Source: Thomasclavelia ramosa DSM 1402 | Lineage (GTDB): Bacteria; Bacillota_I; Bacilli_A; Erysipelotrichales; Coprobacillaceae | Reading direction: 5' to 3' | Assembly (NCBI RefSeq): GCF_014131695.1 | Contig: NZ_CP036346.1 | Span: 2,418,001-2,482,000 of the forward strand | DNA length: 64,000 nucleotides | Shown here: positions 7,482 through 15,230 of the stretch, piece after piece | Numbering within the stretch: the stretch's first letter is position 1 | Layout of the letters: every line of letters begins with the position of its first letter | Notes under the pieces: generated by a model | Databases searched by the model: none | What the model was told of the DNA's origin: nothing | Seen by the model: the letters and a program-made list of their open reading frames with translations, nothing else | Position numbers and translations under genes: made by a program

Positions 7482-8381
7482 ATGGAAAATAAGGGGATAA
7501 TTTTTAATATTCAAAAATTTAGTATTCATGATGGTCCAGGAATTAGAACAACTATATTTTTTAAAGGCTGTCCATTAAGATGTAAGTGGTGTTCTAATCC
7601 TGAATCACAACTAAAAGCAGTTCAAATTTTGTGGGATCATAACAAATGTACGCATTGCATGACCTGTATCAATAATTGTCCTACAGGTGCGATTAAATTA
7701 ATTGCAGATAAAATTATTATTGATCAAAATAAATGTAATGGATGTTTGAGATGTGTTAATAAATGTCCTCAAATTGCCCTAAAAAATGAAGGTGAGTATA
7801 AAACAATTGATGAAATTGTGACAACCTGTCTTCAAGATAAAGATTTTTATGAAGAATCTAATGGAGGTATTACTATTTCCGGTGGAGAAGGAATGTCACA
7901 ACCAGCATTTTTATTTCACTTAGTTAATGAACTAAAAAAACATCAGCTTCATTTAGCAATTGAAACAACCGGATATATTGAACATGAGCTTTTTACTAAA
8001 CTTGCTCCATTATTTGATCTGTTATTATTTGATGTTAAACATTATGATCGTGAGCAGCATTTTTTAGGTACAGGTGTTTATAATGATTTAATAATTAAAA
8101 ATTTAAAGTGGGCATTACAAAACAAAATAGAAGTATTACCAAGAATTCCTGTTATTCCAGATTTTAATGATTCATTAAATGATGCCAAAGGACTAGCAAG
8201 ACTCTTAAAAAATATCGGTGTTTTAAAAGTTCAATTATTACCATTTCATCAATTTGGTGAAAAAAAATATGAAATGCTCAATCTAGAATATAGTTTAAAA
8301 AATAAAAAAGCCCTCCACAAAGAAGACTTAAAAGAATATCAAAATATTTTTATCAATGAAGACATCAAGTGTTTTTTCTAA
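7482..8381 (+). CDS. Glycyl radical enzyme activating protein (radical SAM)
   Basis: A 299-aa PflA/YbiY-family enzyme. The radical SAM cluster motif CxxxCxxC is in GCPLRCKWC (residues ~30-38). An inserted two-cluster ferredoxin domain follows (CTHCMTCINNCP and CNGCLRCVNKCP), typical of activases for non-PFL glycyl radical enzymes. SISGGEGMSQP matches the GGE motif for SAM binding. It uses SAM and one electron to make the 5'-deoxyadenosyl radical that abstracts hydrogen from the target glycine. It is divergent from the glycyl radical enzyme gene, sharing a 211-bp regulatory region, and is almost certainly its partner. Confidence 0.93.
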   Translation: MENKGIIFNIQKFSIHDGPGIRTTIFFKGCPLRCKWCSNPESQLKAVQILWDHNKCTHCMTCINNCPTGAIKLIADKIIIDQNKCNGCLRCVNKCPQIALKNEGEYKTIDEIVTTCLQDKDFYEESNGGITISGGEGMSQPAFLFHLVNELKKHQLHLAIETTGYIEHELFTKLAPLFDLLLFDVKHYDREQHFLGTGVYNDLIIKNLKWALQNKIEVLPRIPVIPDFNDSLNDAKGLARLLKNIGVLKVQLLPFHQFGEKKYEMLNLEYSLKNKKALHKEDLKEYQNIFINEDIKCFF

Positions 8382-8406
8382 AAAGCTTACTATAAAATAA
8401 GCTTTT
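8381..8406. terminator. Bidirectional terminator between activase and DeoR regulator
   Basis: Perfect 9-bp stem AAAAGCTTA/TAAGCTTTT with an 8-nt loop, and A and T runs on both sides. It serves the two convergent genes. Confidence 0.8.
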
Positions 8407-9159
8407 TTAATTTTCTACTTTCTTAACTTCAATTCCATGATCTAATAAATAATTTTCGCATTCTATTGGAATATGAGTATCAGTTACAATACATGCGATT
8501 TCCGCAGTAGGAATCAAAGTTACAACCCCTTTTTGCAAAAACTTAAATGAATCTGTCACAATTATAACTTTATCAGCTTGTTTTGCCATATCTCTAACTG
8601 TTTCGCTACGCATATAATCATTCCCAGTAAAGCCTGAGGTTTCAGTAAAGCCATCAGTTCCAATAAAAAGTTTATCAACAAAAAAAGATTCAACACATTT
8701 TTTTGTGATCGGTCCTACCATTACTTGTGATTCATTTTGATATTCACCACCAAGTAAAATAATTCTAATTTTAGCAACTTTACGAATATAATCGGCGATA
8801 AAAGCAGAATTAGTAATAATCGTAACATCTTTTTTGGTCTGCGCAATTTCTAAAGCAACCAATGCGCAACAAGAACCTGACTCAATCATTACGGTTTCAC
8901 CATCTTCTATTGATTCTACCGCTAATTTAGCAATTCTTTGCTTAATATCATAATGATAAGCTAAACGATTATTTATATCATCACTAGAATTTAAAGTTGC
9001 AAATCCATGCTCACGAACAATCAATCCACTATTTTCCAATTGAATTAAATCTTTTCTAATTGTTACTTGTGAAACACTGAGTAACTGAGAAAGTTTAGTT
9101 ACTTCCATTTTCTTATTCTCTGTTATTAATTCTAGTATTTTTGTATGTCTTGCCAACAT
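8407..9159 (-). CDS. DeoR-family transcriptional regulator
   Basis: About 250 aa. An N-terminal winged helix (RHTKILELI, VTKLSQLLSVSQVTIRKDLIQLE) is followed by a DeoR C-terminal sensor domain of phosphosugar-isomerase fold (ESGSCCALVALEIA, ITNSAFIADYI, ILLGGEY, FIGTDGF). These regulators normally bind a phosphorylated sugar and repress nearby catabolic genes. Several in-frame ATGs exist; I used the one giving MLARHTKILEL, the usual family start, but a start at 9168 or 9177 is possible. Its position beside the glycyl radical operon, with the shared TTTCGTT motif, makes it the likely local repressor (inference). Confidence 0.88.
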   Translation of the reverse strand: MLARHTKILELITENKKMEVTKLSQLLSVSQVTIRKDLIQLENSGLIVREHGFATLNSSDDINNRLAYHYDIKQRIAKLAVESIEDGETVMIESGSCCALVALEIAQTKKDVTIITNSAFIADYIRKVAKIRIILLGGEYQNESQVMVGPITKKCVESFFVDKLFIGTDGFTETSGFTGNDYMRSETVRDMAKQADKVIIVTDSFKFLQKGVVTLIPTAEIACIVTDTHIPIECENYLLDHGIEVKKVEN

Positions 9160-9230
9160 CTTAACCATCCTCATCACCGCTCTTTTCTTTTATTACCTTA
9201 TCATATTAATATTTCAAATACAATAAAAAC

Positions 9231-9269
9231 AACTTTCGTTTCAATCATATTATTCTCAAAACGAAAGTT
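9231..9269. repeat. Inverted repeat upstream of the DeoR regulator
   Basis: Perfect 11-bp arms AACTTTCGTTT (9231-9241) and AAACGAAAGTT (9259-9269) separated by 17 bp, lying between the DeoR gene and the next gene. There is no U tract on either strand, so it is more likely an operator pair than a terminator. Confidence 0.5.
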
Positions 9270-9276
9270 ATTATTT

Positions 9277-9939
9277 CTAATAATAGAACGAAATTTTTTT
9301 ACCACGATATTCCCGACATGGTAAAAATTGATGTTTAACACCTAAAAGTTTATGTGCCTTTAACAATCTAGCATCTGATAGACAATGACCAATATACTCC
9401 TTAGTTAATGGATAACGATTATGACTAGGCAAAATTGTTTCAATTTGATTTTGATATGTATTTAATTTTTCTAAGCTATGAATATACAAATCTAAATTTC
9501 GATGCTCACCAAACATATAAATCGGTCCTAATTGTACAGTATCACCAACAATTAATAATTTCTTCTGAATATCTAAAAATGCAATACTTCCATAAGTATG
9601 TCCAGGTATCTCAATTACCTCAAAACAGTAATCACCAATTTCAATCAAATCCTTTTCTTTTAAACAATTAATTTTTATTGTTGTTTTAATTAAACCCTTA
9701 TCTCCCTGATGTACATAACATTCTTGAAAACTATCAAGTCCCCCACAATGATCTCCATCACCATGAGTTAACAGTACTTTAAGCGGAAAACTAGTAAGTT
9801 TCTGAACTTCATTAATTATCTTCGTCTCAGGAAAACCAGTATCAATCAATATCGCTTCATTTCTACCGATAATTAGAAATTCTCGTACCTGACCATCATC
9901 TAAAATATATAAATCTTTAGCATATTCAGTTACTTCCAC
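9277..9939 (-). CDS. MBL-fold metallo-hydrolase
   Basis: A 220-aa metallo-beta-lactamase-fold protein. The metal ligands are visible: THGDGDHCGG (HxHxDH-like with Gly/Asp substitutions), HTYGS, GD near residue 133, and a late SHNR. The start is GTG (9937-9939) with AAGGTG upstream. The first ligand motif reads H-G-D-G-D-H, a variant of the standard HxHxDH. Family members include glyoxalase II-like thioesterases and other hydrolases. Nothing in the sequence fixes the substrate. It stands alone between two terminators or operator-like repeats. Confidence 0.82.
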   Translation of the reverse strand: MEVTEYAKDLYILDDGQVREFLIIGRNEAILIDTGFPETKIINEVQKLTSFPLKVLLTHGDGDHCGGLDSFQECYVHQGDKGLIKTTIKINCLKEKDLIEIGDYCFEVIEIPGHTYGSIAFLDIQKKLLIVGDTVQLGPIYMFGEHRNLDLYIHSLEKLNTYQNQIETILPSHNRYPLTKEYIGHCLSDARLLKAHKLLGVKHQFLPCREYRGKKISFYY

Positions 9940-9966
9940 AATTAATCACCTTCTTTTACTCATTAT

Positions 9967-10000
9967 AAAAGGTTATTGACACAACAAGCAATAACCTTTT
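9967..10000 (-). terminator. Terminator of the oxidoreductase operon
   Basis: Perfect 12-bp stem AAAAGGTTATTG/CAATAACCTTTT with a 10-nt loop. It follows the stop of the alpha-beta subunit and ends in U4 on the minus strand. Confidence 0.7.
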
Positions 10001-10010
10001 ATATTATTTA

Positions 10011-12227
10011 TTAAATTTGATCATCTGCCCTCTTTTTCAAAATTTCAAAACGTCGATCAACTTCATCTTGAGCAGCCTGAACAATTTTTGTATACTTTGG
10101 ATCACTTAAATGTTTAGTTCGCTGCATCATTGCAAACCAATCAATTAATGGAATCTTTTTCTTTGCTTTCTGTGGATCATATGTAAGATTATACTTACCC
10201 TGCTCAATTTCAAACAAAGGAAAATAACAACTATTTACCCCTGCTTCAATTACACTTTTTTCTAAATTTGGCTGATCACCCCAATTTAACGGACAAGCAG
10301 ATAAAGTTCTCAAATATGCTAACCCAAACTCTTTAGCATAAGCCTTAGCTTTAATCGCTTTTCTAACAAAATCTATTGGATTAGATTCAGCTACAGTAGC
10401 AATATATGGAATATTTGTTGCAGCCATGATTGCTGGCATATCTTTATTAAAAAATGATTTTCCAAACTGATCTTGACCAAGATGAGAAGTCGAACTTTTA
10501 GCCCCTAATGGTGTTGAATATGATAATTGATAACCTGTATTCATATAACCACCATTATCATATTCAAAAATAATCATGTGATGGTTTCTTAAAGCTGCAC
10601 CTAGTGCACTTCCCATTCCAATATCCATTCCTCCATCACCACTAACCATGATAAAAGTAATTTCTCCTTCGGGATATTCATGTCGTTTTACTTTTTGGTT
10701 AAACGCTTCTACGATTCCTGAAAGTGTCGCTGCCCCATTTTGAAATAAATTATGAACATACGGTACTTTAAAAGAAGTTTTTGGATAGGAAGTTGTTACA
10801 ACCATTCCGCAGCCTGTTTGAAATAATAAAACAACATTTCCACTGATTGCACTTAATAATAAATTGACATTGACGGGAATCCCACATCCTGGACAAGCAC
10901 CATGACCCCCAGATAAACGTTGGGGCATCTTTGCAATTTGATTAAGCGTAAACGGCTTAACTTCCATTATTTGTTTTTCTTCATTATAAACACACTTGAA
11001 GTCATCAGGAGTTTCTTTGATTGGTTTAAAAAATTGAGTTATTGGTTGTTCAATTTTACCGGGATAAATATGTAAATAATCAAATAATTTTACATCTTTT
11101 TGAAATCCCATTAATAATAATGCTTTTGCATCATCTTTATAAAAATCACGGCCACCTAAGCCATAAATTCTCGTAATTACACGGGTAGTGATTCCTGCCT
11201 CCTGCATTGCCGCCTTTATTTCTAAAGACATATTTCCACCATTGGCACCATAACTATCCTGACGATCACAAACAATCACTGTTTTAGGCACTTTAAAATG
11301 CTTAATTAATTCCTTACTTGGAAATGGACGCAGTACATTGATTGTAACTACTCCAACTTTTTTATCATCTTTGCGTAATTCATCAACAGCTCGTTTTGCA
11401 CTGCTAAATCCAGAACCTAGAACAAACATTAAGACATCACAATCTTCATTTTGATAACTTTCTACATACTGATAAGCCCGATTAGAAATTGTTTCATATT
11501 CCTTAAAAATAGCCGGAATAACCTCTCGAGCTTCCTCCATTGCAAGATGAAGCTGGTATTTATTATTCATTAAATCCGGTTCATTCATATAAGAGCCAAC
11601 TGTGACTGGATGTTCAAAATCAAGAATTTGATATTCAGGCAGATATTTACCTACAAAATTTTGGACAACTTGATCATCTTCAAAGACTTGACATTTATTT
11701 TTTTGATGGCTAGTAAAAAAACCGTCAAACGCAATAACTACTGGTAATTTAACTTTTTCAGCAATTTTTAGAGCACAAATGTTCATATCATAAACTGCCT
11801 GGGGACTATGAGCAAATAAAATAATCCATCCAGTATTTAACATATACATGATATCGCTGTGATCACCCTTGATTGAAAGTGGACCAGAAACTGTTCGACA
11901 AGCTACATTCATTACCATCGGAAATCGTGTTCCAGATTGAACTGGAAACTGTTCTAATGCATATAACAAACCATTGGCACTAGTCGCATTGAAAACTCTT
12001 GCCCCAGCAACGCTTGCACCATAACAAATTCCAGCCGCACTATGCTCACCTTCAGCAGCAATTAAAGCAATCTCATGCTTACCCTCAGCTTTCATTAAAT
12101 CTAAATTCTCAGCAATCTGCGTTGATGGTGTAATGGGATAGTATCCCATTACATGATAATTAATCTGTTTAGCGGCATAAGCTGCCAATTCATTCCCACT
12201 TTCAAATACCATCTTTTGTTTTTCCAT
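10011..12227 (-). CDS. 2-oxoacid:ferredoxin oxidoreductase, fused alpha-beta subunit
   Basis: About 738 aa made of two usual subunits. Residues ~1-390 are the alpha subunit (YPITPSTQIAE, EGEHSAAGI, the FNATSANGLLYALEQFP region and transketolase-like domains II and III). Residues ~430-738 are the beta subunit with GHGACPGCG and the thiamine diphosphate/Mg motif GDGGMDIGMG through DNGGYMNTG. It oxidatively decarboxylates a 2-oxoacid to acyl-CoA and reduces ferredoxin. The start ATG at 12225-12227 follows GGAGG. The adjacent gamma-delta gene overlaps by 26 bases. Substrate (pyruvate, 2-oxoisovalerate or 2-oxoglutarate) cannot be told apart by eye. Confidence 0.9.
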   Translation of the reverse strand: MEKQKMVFESGNELAAYAAKQINYHVMGYYPITPSTQIAENLDLMKAEGKHEIALIAAEGEHSAAGICYGASVAGARVFNATSANGLLYALEQFPVQSGTRFPMVMNVACRTVSGPLSIKGDHSDIMYMLNTGWIILFAHSPQAVYDMNICALKIAEKVKLPVVIAFDGFFTSHQKNKCQVFEDDQVVQNFVGKYLPEYQILDFEHPVTVGSYMNEPDLMNNKYQLHLAMEEAREVIPAIFKEYETISNRAYQYVESYQNEDCDVLMFVLGSGFSSAKRAVDELRKDDKKVGVVTINVLRPFPSKELIKHFKVPKTVIVCDRQDSYGANGGNMSLEIKAAMQEAGITTRVITRIYGLGGRDFYKDDAKALLLMGFQKDVKLFDYLHIYPGKIEQPITQFFKPIKETPDDFKCVYNEEKQIMEVKPFTLNQIAKMPQRLSGGHGACPGCGIPVNVNLLLSAISGNVVLLFQTGCGMVVTTSYPKTSFKVPYVHNLFQNGAATLSGIVEAFNQKVKRHEYPEGEITFIMVSGDGGMDIGMGSALGAALRNHHMIIFEYDNGGYMNTGYQLSYSTPLGAKSSTSHLGQDQFGKSFFNKDMPAIMAATNIPYIATVAESNPIDFVRKAIKAKAYAKEFGLAYLRTLSACPLNWGDQPNLEKSVIEAGVNSCYFPLFEIEQGKYNLTYDPQKAKKKIPLIDWFAMMQRTKHLSDPKYTKIVQAAQDEVDRRFEILKKRADDQI

Positions 12228-13317
12228 CACTTTTTACCTCCGTTATTTTTTCTACCTCCAAAAACGAATCACTCGTTATCCACGAATTTGCTCCCACATC
12301 TTCATAATCCATATGCTCAACAATTAAATCTTTGTTACGAATAAACCATTTTAAATTTGAATGTTCGCGTTCGACTCCACTAACCAGTGCTTGAGTTGGA
12401 CAAATTTCAACACACCGTAAACATCCTTTACAATGATGATAATCCAAACCTTTATTTACCATCATCTTACGTCCTTTATAAATACCCGGTTCAAACTGAA
12501 AAACCATATCCGGACAAGTAATATAACATTGTGCACATTGAATACATTTTTCTTGGAGAAACAATGGTATATAGCCTTCCCGTGATGCACTTAAATCATT
12601 CGAAATAGTACTTCCAAAACAAGGATTCACACCACCAAGTGGTGCATTTTGATAACCCCAGTCATTTTCTATTTCACGATAAGGAATGAACGGATACTTA
12701 CCATCATCATTAAACGTTTTACTAACAACACCATTATAACCTTCAATTATCCCTTCTTTATTTTTTTGTAATAGCTGAGGATATTTTTTACCCAAAGTAG
12801 CTTCAATCAATTCTAAAACTGTCTCTAAAGGAATAAAGCCACTCGCTTTAGCTAGTGCCCCCAGCATGATCATATTGACTTTACATTTTATTTTCATTGC
12901 TAAATAAATTGCATCAATACAATATATCGTTCCAGCACATAATTTTAATTTATCTCTAATTACATCTGGTTGCTCACCGCTGTTAATGACAATACAACTA
13001 TTTTCATCGACTCCTGCTGTTACTTGTAACTTTCCTATCATCGCTTCATGAAAAAGCCCAAGCAAATGGGGTCGCGTAACGGGAGTATTAACAGTAATTT
13101 CTTTATCTTCATCACAATAACGAATAAACGCCTTGACTGGAGAACCTCGTTTCTCTGAACCGTAGCTAGAAAAGCTTGAAGCATTAAATCCTAGATAAGC
13201 CGCACCTAATTCACCTAATAATTTTCCACATAAATTAGCCCCTAACCCACCAACACTTTCTAAACGAATTTCATAATACCCTTCTTCATTTACTTTACTT
13301 AATTCTATCTTGTTCAC
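12202..13317 (-). CDS. 2-oxoacid:ferredoxin oxidoreductase, fused gamma-delta subunit
   Basis: A 371-aa protein. The N-terminal ~200 residues are the gamma (CoA-binding, catalytic C) domain (VGGLGANLCGKLLGE, SEKRGSPVKAFIR). The C-terminal part is a delta-type ferredoxin with two [4Fe-4S] motifs, CIQCAQCYITCP and CKGCLRCVEICP. The start is GTG behind TAGGAGG. Together with the following alpha-beta fusion this gives the gamma-delta-alpha-beta order of PorCDAB, condensed into two genes. The two clusters carry electrons from thiamine diphosphate to external ferredoxin. Confidence 0.9.
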   Translation of the reverse strand: MNKIELSKVNEEGYYEIRLESVGGLGANLCGKLLGELGAAYLGFNASSFSSYGSEKRGSPVKAFIRYCDEDKEITVNTPVTRPHLLGLFHEAMIGKLQVTAGVDENSCIVINSGEQPDVIRDKLKLCAGTIYCIDAIYLAMKIKCKVNMIMLGALAKASGFIPLETVLELIEATLGKKYPQLLQKNKEGIIEGYNGVVSKTFNDDGKYPFIPYREIENDWGYQNAPLGGVNPCFGSTISNDLSASREGYIPLFLQEKCIQCAQCYITCPDMVFQFEPGIYKGRKMMVNKGLDYHHCKGCLRCVEICPTQALVSGVEREHSNLKWFIRNKDLIVEHMDYEDVGANSWITSDSFLEVEKITEVKSDGKTKDGI

Positions 13318-13364
13318 TTCTTATACCTCCTAATTGAATAATTCCCGCTTTTATCGTCATCATT

Positions 13365-13395
13365 CCAAAAAAATAAAAAGTCTATTACTAGACTT
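13365..13395 (-). terminator. Terminator after the 26-aa peptide ORF
   Basis: 7-bp stem AAGTCTA/TAGACTT with loop TTAC. On the minus strand it is followed by a U-rich run (A's at 13366-13379). No other gene lies close upstream, so it most likely ends the 13407-13487 transcript. Confidence 0.65.
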
Positions 13396-13406
13396 AATCT
13401 TTTGAT

Positions 13407-13487
13407 TTAGCTATTTGAAACAAACACATGAGCCCCCACGATGACTCCTAATTCAAAAATTAAAAATGAATTAATCAATCCATACAT
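13407..13487 (-). CDS. Very small hydrophobic peptide (26 aa)
   Basis: An ORF of 26 codons starting with ATG (13485-13487). GGAG lies 9 bases upstream and an intrinsic terminator 12 bases beyond the stop. The product starts MYGLINSFLIFELGVIVGA and is hydrophobic for nearly its whole length, so it should insert in the membrane. It resembles type I toxins or holin-like peptides in size only; no family match is claimed. The rest of 13488-13579 is AT-rich with no convincing promoter. The pairing of ribosome binding site and terminator is the main support. Confidence 0.45.
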   Translation of the reverse strand: MYGLINSFLIFELGVIVGAHVFVSNS

Positions 13488-13579
13488 TTATATTATCTCC
13501 AATACTATAGTTTATCGAAAAGATAATATTTTTAAACTAATTTAATTATTATTTCTAAATAAAAAAACCAACTCTAAAA

Positions 13580-13615
13580 TGCACTATATTGGTTATATTA
13601 AAACAATATAGTGCA
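13580..13615 (-). terminator. Hairpin after the HAD-IIB gene
   Basis: Perfect 12-bp stem TGCACTATATTG/CAATATAGTGCA with a 12-nt loop. It lies 16 bases after the stop of the following HAD gene and is followed on the minus strand by UUUU. Confidence 0.6.
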
Positions 13616-13631
13616 CTTCAATCACCAGACT

Positions 13632-14450
13632 CTATAAAATATATTTATTAATAAAATTTGCAATTCCATCATGATTATTATCATCAGTTATAAAATCAGC
13701 AACACTCTTAGTTTTTTCACTTCCATTAGCCATGACTACTCCAACTCCAGCATTTAAAGTCATATCATAATCATTATCAGCATCTCCAAAAGTACATAAA
13801 TCTGTCATTTCAATTTTATGCATTGCCATAACTTCTTGTAATCCATGCGTTTTAGAAACCCGAGGATCCATATATTCATATAAAATACTTGCTGTTTTTA
13901 AAGAAGCTGATTTATAGTTTGGATTAGAAAAAGTTTTACTTTTTTCAATAACTTTATCCATATAATCAGGTGCACAAACAATGATTAATTTGGCCCGTGG
14001 CTCATTTAAAAAGACATCAAAATCTACAACTTTATATGGCACACGATCATCACGTGCTAAATCACGAATATAATCATCATCTTTAGGTGCATATAATGTC
14101 CCTTCATACGGAATAGCAAAATTAAGATCCATTCCTTCATGATGTTTAATAATATCTTTTATTAATTCACCATCCAGCGGATAACTTGATTTATCAATAT
14201 TTAATTGATAATCATATATTTCAGCACCTCCAGTCCCAACGATTGCATCAACCAAGCCACTAATTCCCCATACAGTTAAAAGTGTTTTAACGCTATGAAC
14301 ATCACGCCCTGTTGATAAACCAAATAAAATTCCTTTTTCTCTAATTTTCTTAATTGCTTCAACTGTCGCAGGTGAAACAATACCATCTTGATTTAACAAT
14401 GTTCCATCAACATCACACATTACTGCTTTTATATTTGTTAGTTTATTCAT
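13632..14450 (-). CDS. Cof-type HAD-IIB phosphatase
   Basis: About 272 aa. Motif I is VMCDVDGTLLN, motif II is STGRD, and motif IV is GDADNDYDM. The cap domain is of the IIB type. A start at 14448-14450 (MNKLTNIKAV) is chosen because GGAGG lies 8 bases upstream; the longer reading adds 24 residues without homology value. This is a broad sugar-phosphate or flavin phosphatase, similar in class to the one at 2175-2969 but not a close copy. It lies near a ROK regulator and a second HAD gene, so it may belong to sugar metabolism (inference). Confidence 0.9.
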   Translation of the reverse strand: MNKLTNIKAVMCDVDGTLLNQDGIVSPATVEAIKKIREKGILFGLSTGRDVHSVKTLLTVWGISGLVDAIVGTGGAEIYDYQLNIDKSSYPLDGELIKDIIKHHEGMDLNFAIPYEGTLYAPKDDDYIRDLARDDRVPYKVVDFDVFLNEPRAKLIIVCAPDYMDKVIEKSKTFSNPNYKSASLKTASILYEYMDPRVSKTHGLQEVMAMHKIEMTDLCTFGDADNDYDMTLNAGVGVVMANGSEKTKSVADFITDDNNHDGIANFINKYIL

Positions 14451-14530
14451 CACAATACCTCCACTTAGTAAAATTATATAACCTTTGATTTTTATAACAA
14501 TATTCGTATTTTTTTTTAACAAAAACTTCT

Positions 14531-14572
14531 CAAAAATAAATAAGTTCCTATCAAATCAATGATAGAAACTTT
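14531..14572 (-). terminator. Terminator of the ROK-HAD operon
   Basis: Stem AAGTTCCTATCA/TGATAGAAACTT (12 bp, one mismatch), with an A-rich flank that gives a U-rich run on the minus strand. Confidence 0.65.
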
Positions 14573-14578
14573 TCACTA

Positions 14579-15220
14579 TTACTTTAAATATTCAATTACA
14601 TCTTTTAATGATGAGATGATCTTAGTTGCTTTACTTGCAAAATCAGCTTCTGGATACTTCATATCAGGAATACATAAGACATCGATCTTACCATCATAGG
14701 CTGCTAAGATTCCTGATTCACTATCTTCTAACACTAATGCTTCACTTGGTGCTACATTAAGTTTTTTACATGCTGTTAAAAAAATTTCAGGATTAGGTTT
14801 TCCATGAATCACTTCATCACCACAGATCGTATCATCAAAATATTGTTCAATTTGTGCATTCTTTAAAATAACATCGACACGTACCCGTGCACTGCTAGTT
14901 GCCACAATTGTTTTATAATTATTTGCCTTTAAATATTTTAATAATTCTAATAATCCCGCTTTAAGAGGAACCTCTTTTGCTAAACGTTCATCAAGCCTAA
15001 TATGTACATCATCCCATACTTCAGTCATTGGAAAGGCAGTTCCAAAATGATCATAAAATACTTGACATATTCCCTGCTTATTTTTCCCCAAACATAAGCG
15101 ATATACAGCTTCATCAAAAGAATATCCTAATTGTTCTAATTTACGACAATACTCTTCATAAGTAACTCGCTCACTATCGATCATCAAACCATCCATATCA
15201 AATATAACTGCTTTTTTCAT
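14579..15220 (-). CDS. HAD-IA phosphatase, beta-phosphoglucomutase-like
   Basis: A 213-aa protein. Motif I DMDGLMIDSE starts near the N-terminus, TSSAR is motif II, and a KPNPEIF Lys and EDSESGI motif IV follow. The helical cap is of the IA type, as in beta-phosphoglucomutases and phosphoglycolate phosphatases. The start ATG (15218-15220) has GGAG upstream; the longer in-frame ORF would overlap the ROK gene. It follows the ROK regulator by 10 bases in one operon and likely acts on a sugar phosphate. Whether it is a mutase or a phosphatase cannot be settled by eye. Confidence 0.87.
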   Translation of the reverse strand: MKKAVIFDMDGLMIDSERVTYEEYCRKLEQLGYSFDEAVYRLCLGKNKQGICQVFYDHFGTAFPMTEVWDDVHIRLDERLAKEVPLKAGLLELLKYLKANNYKTIVATSSARVRVDVILKNAQIEQYFDDTICGDEVIHGKPNPEIFLTACKKLNVAPSEALVLEDSESGILAAYDGKIDVLCIPDMKYPEADFASKATKIISSLKDVIEYLK

Positions 15221-15230
15221 TATCTTCTCC

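Noticed and set aside
9286-9293. GAACGAAA copy of the DeoR-like motif
   Set aside because: It lies inside the last codons of the MBL-fold gene and may be coincidence, so it was not counted as an operator.
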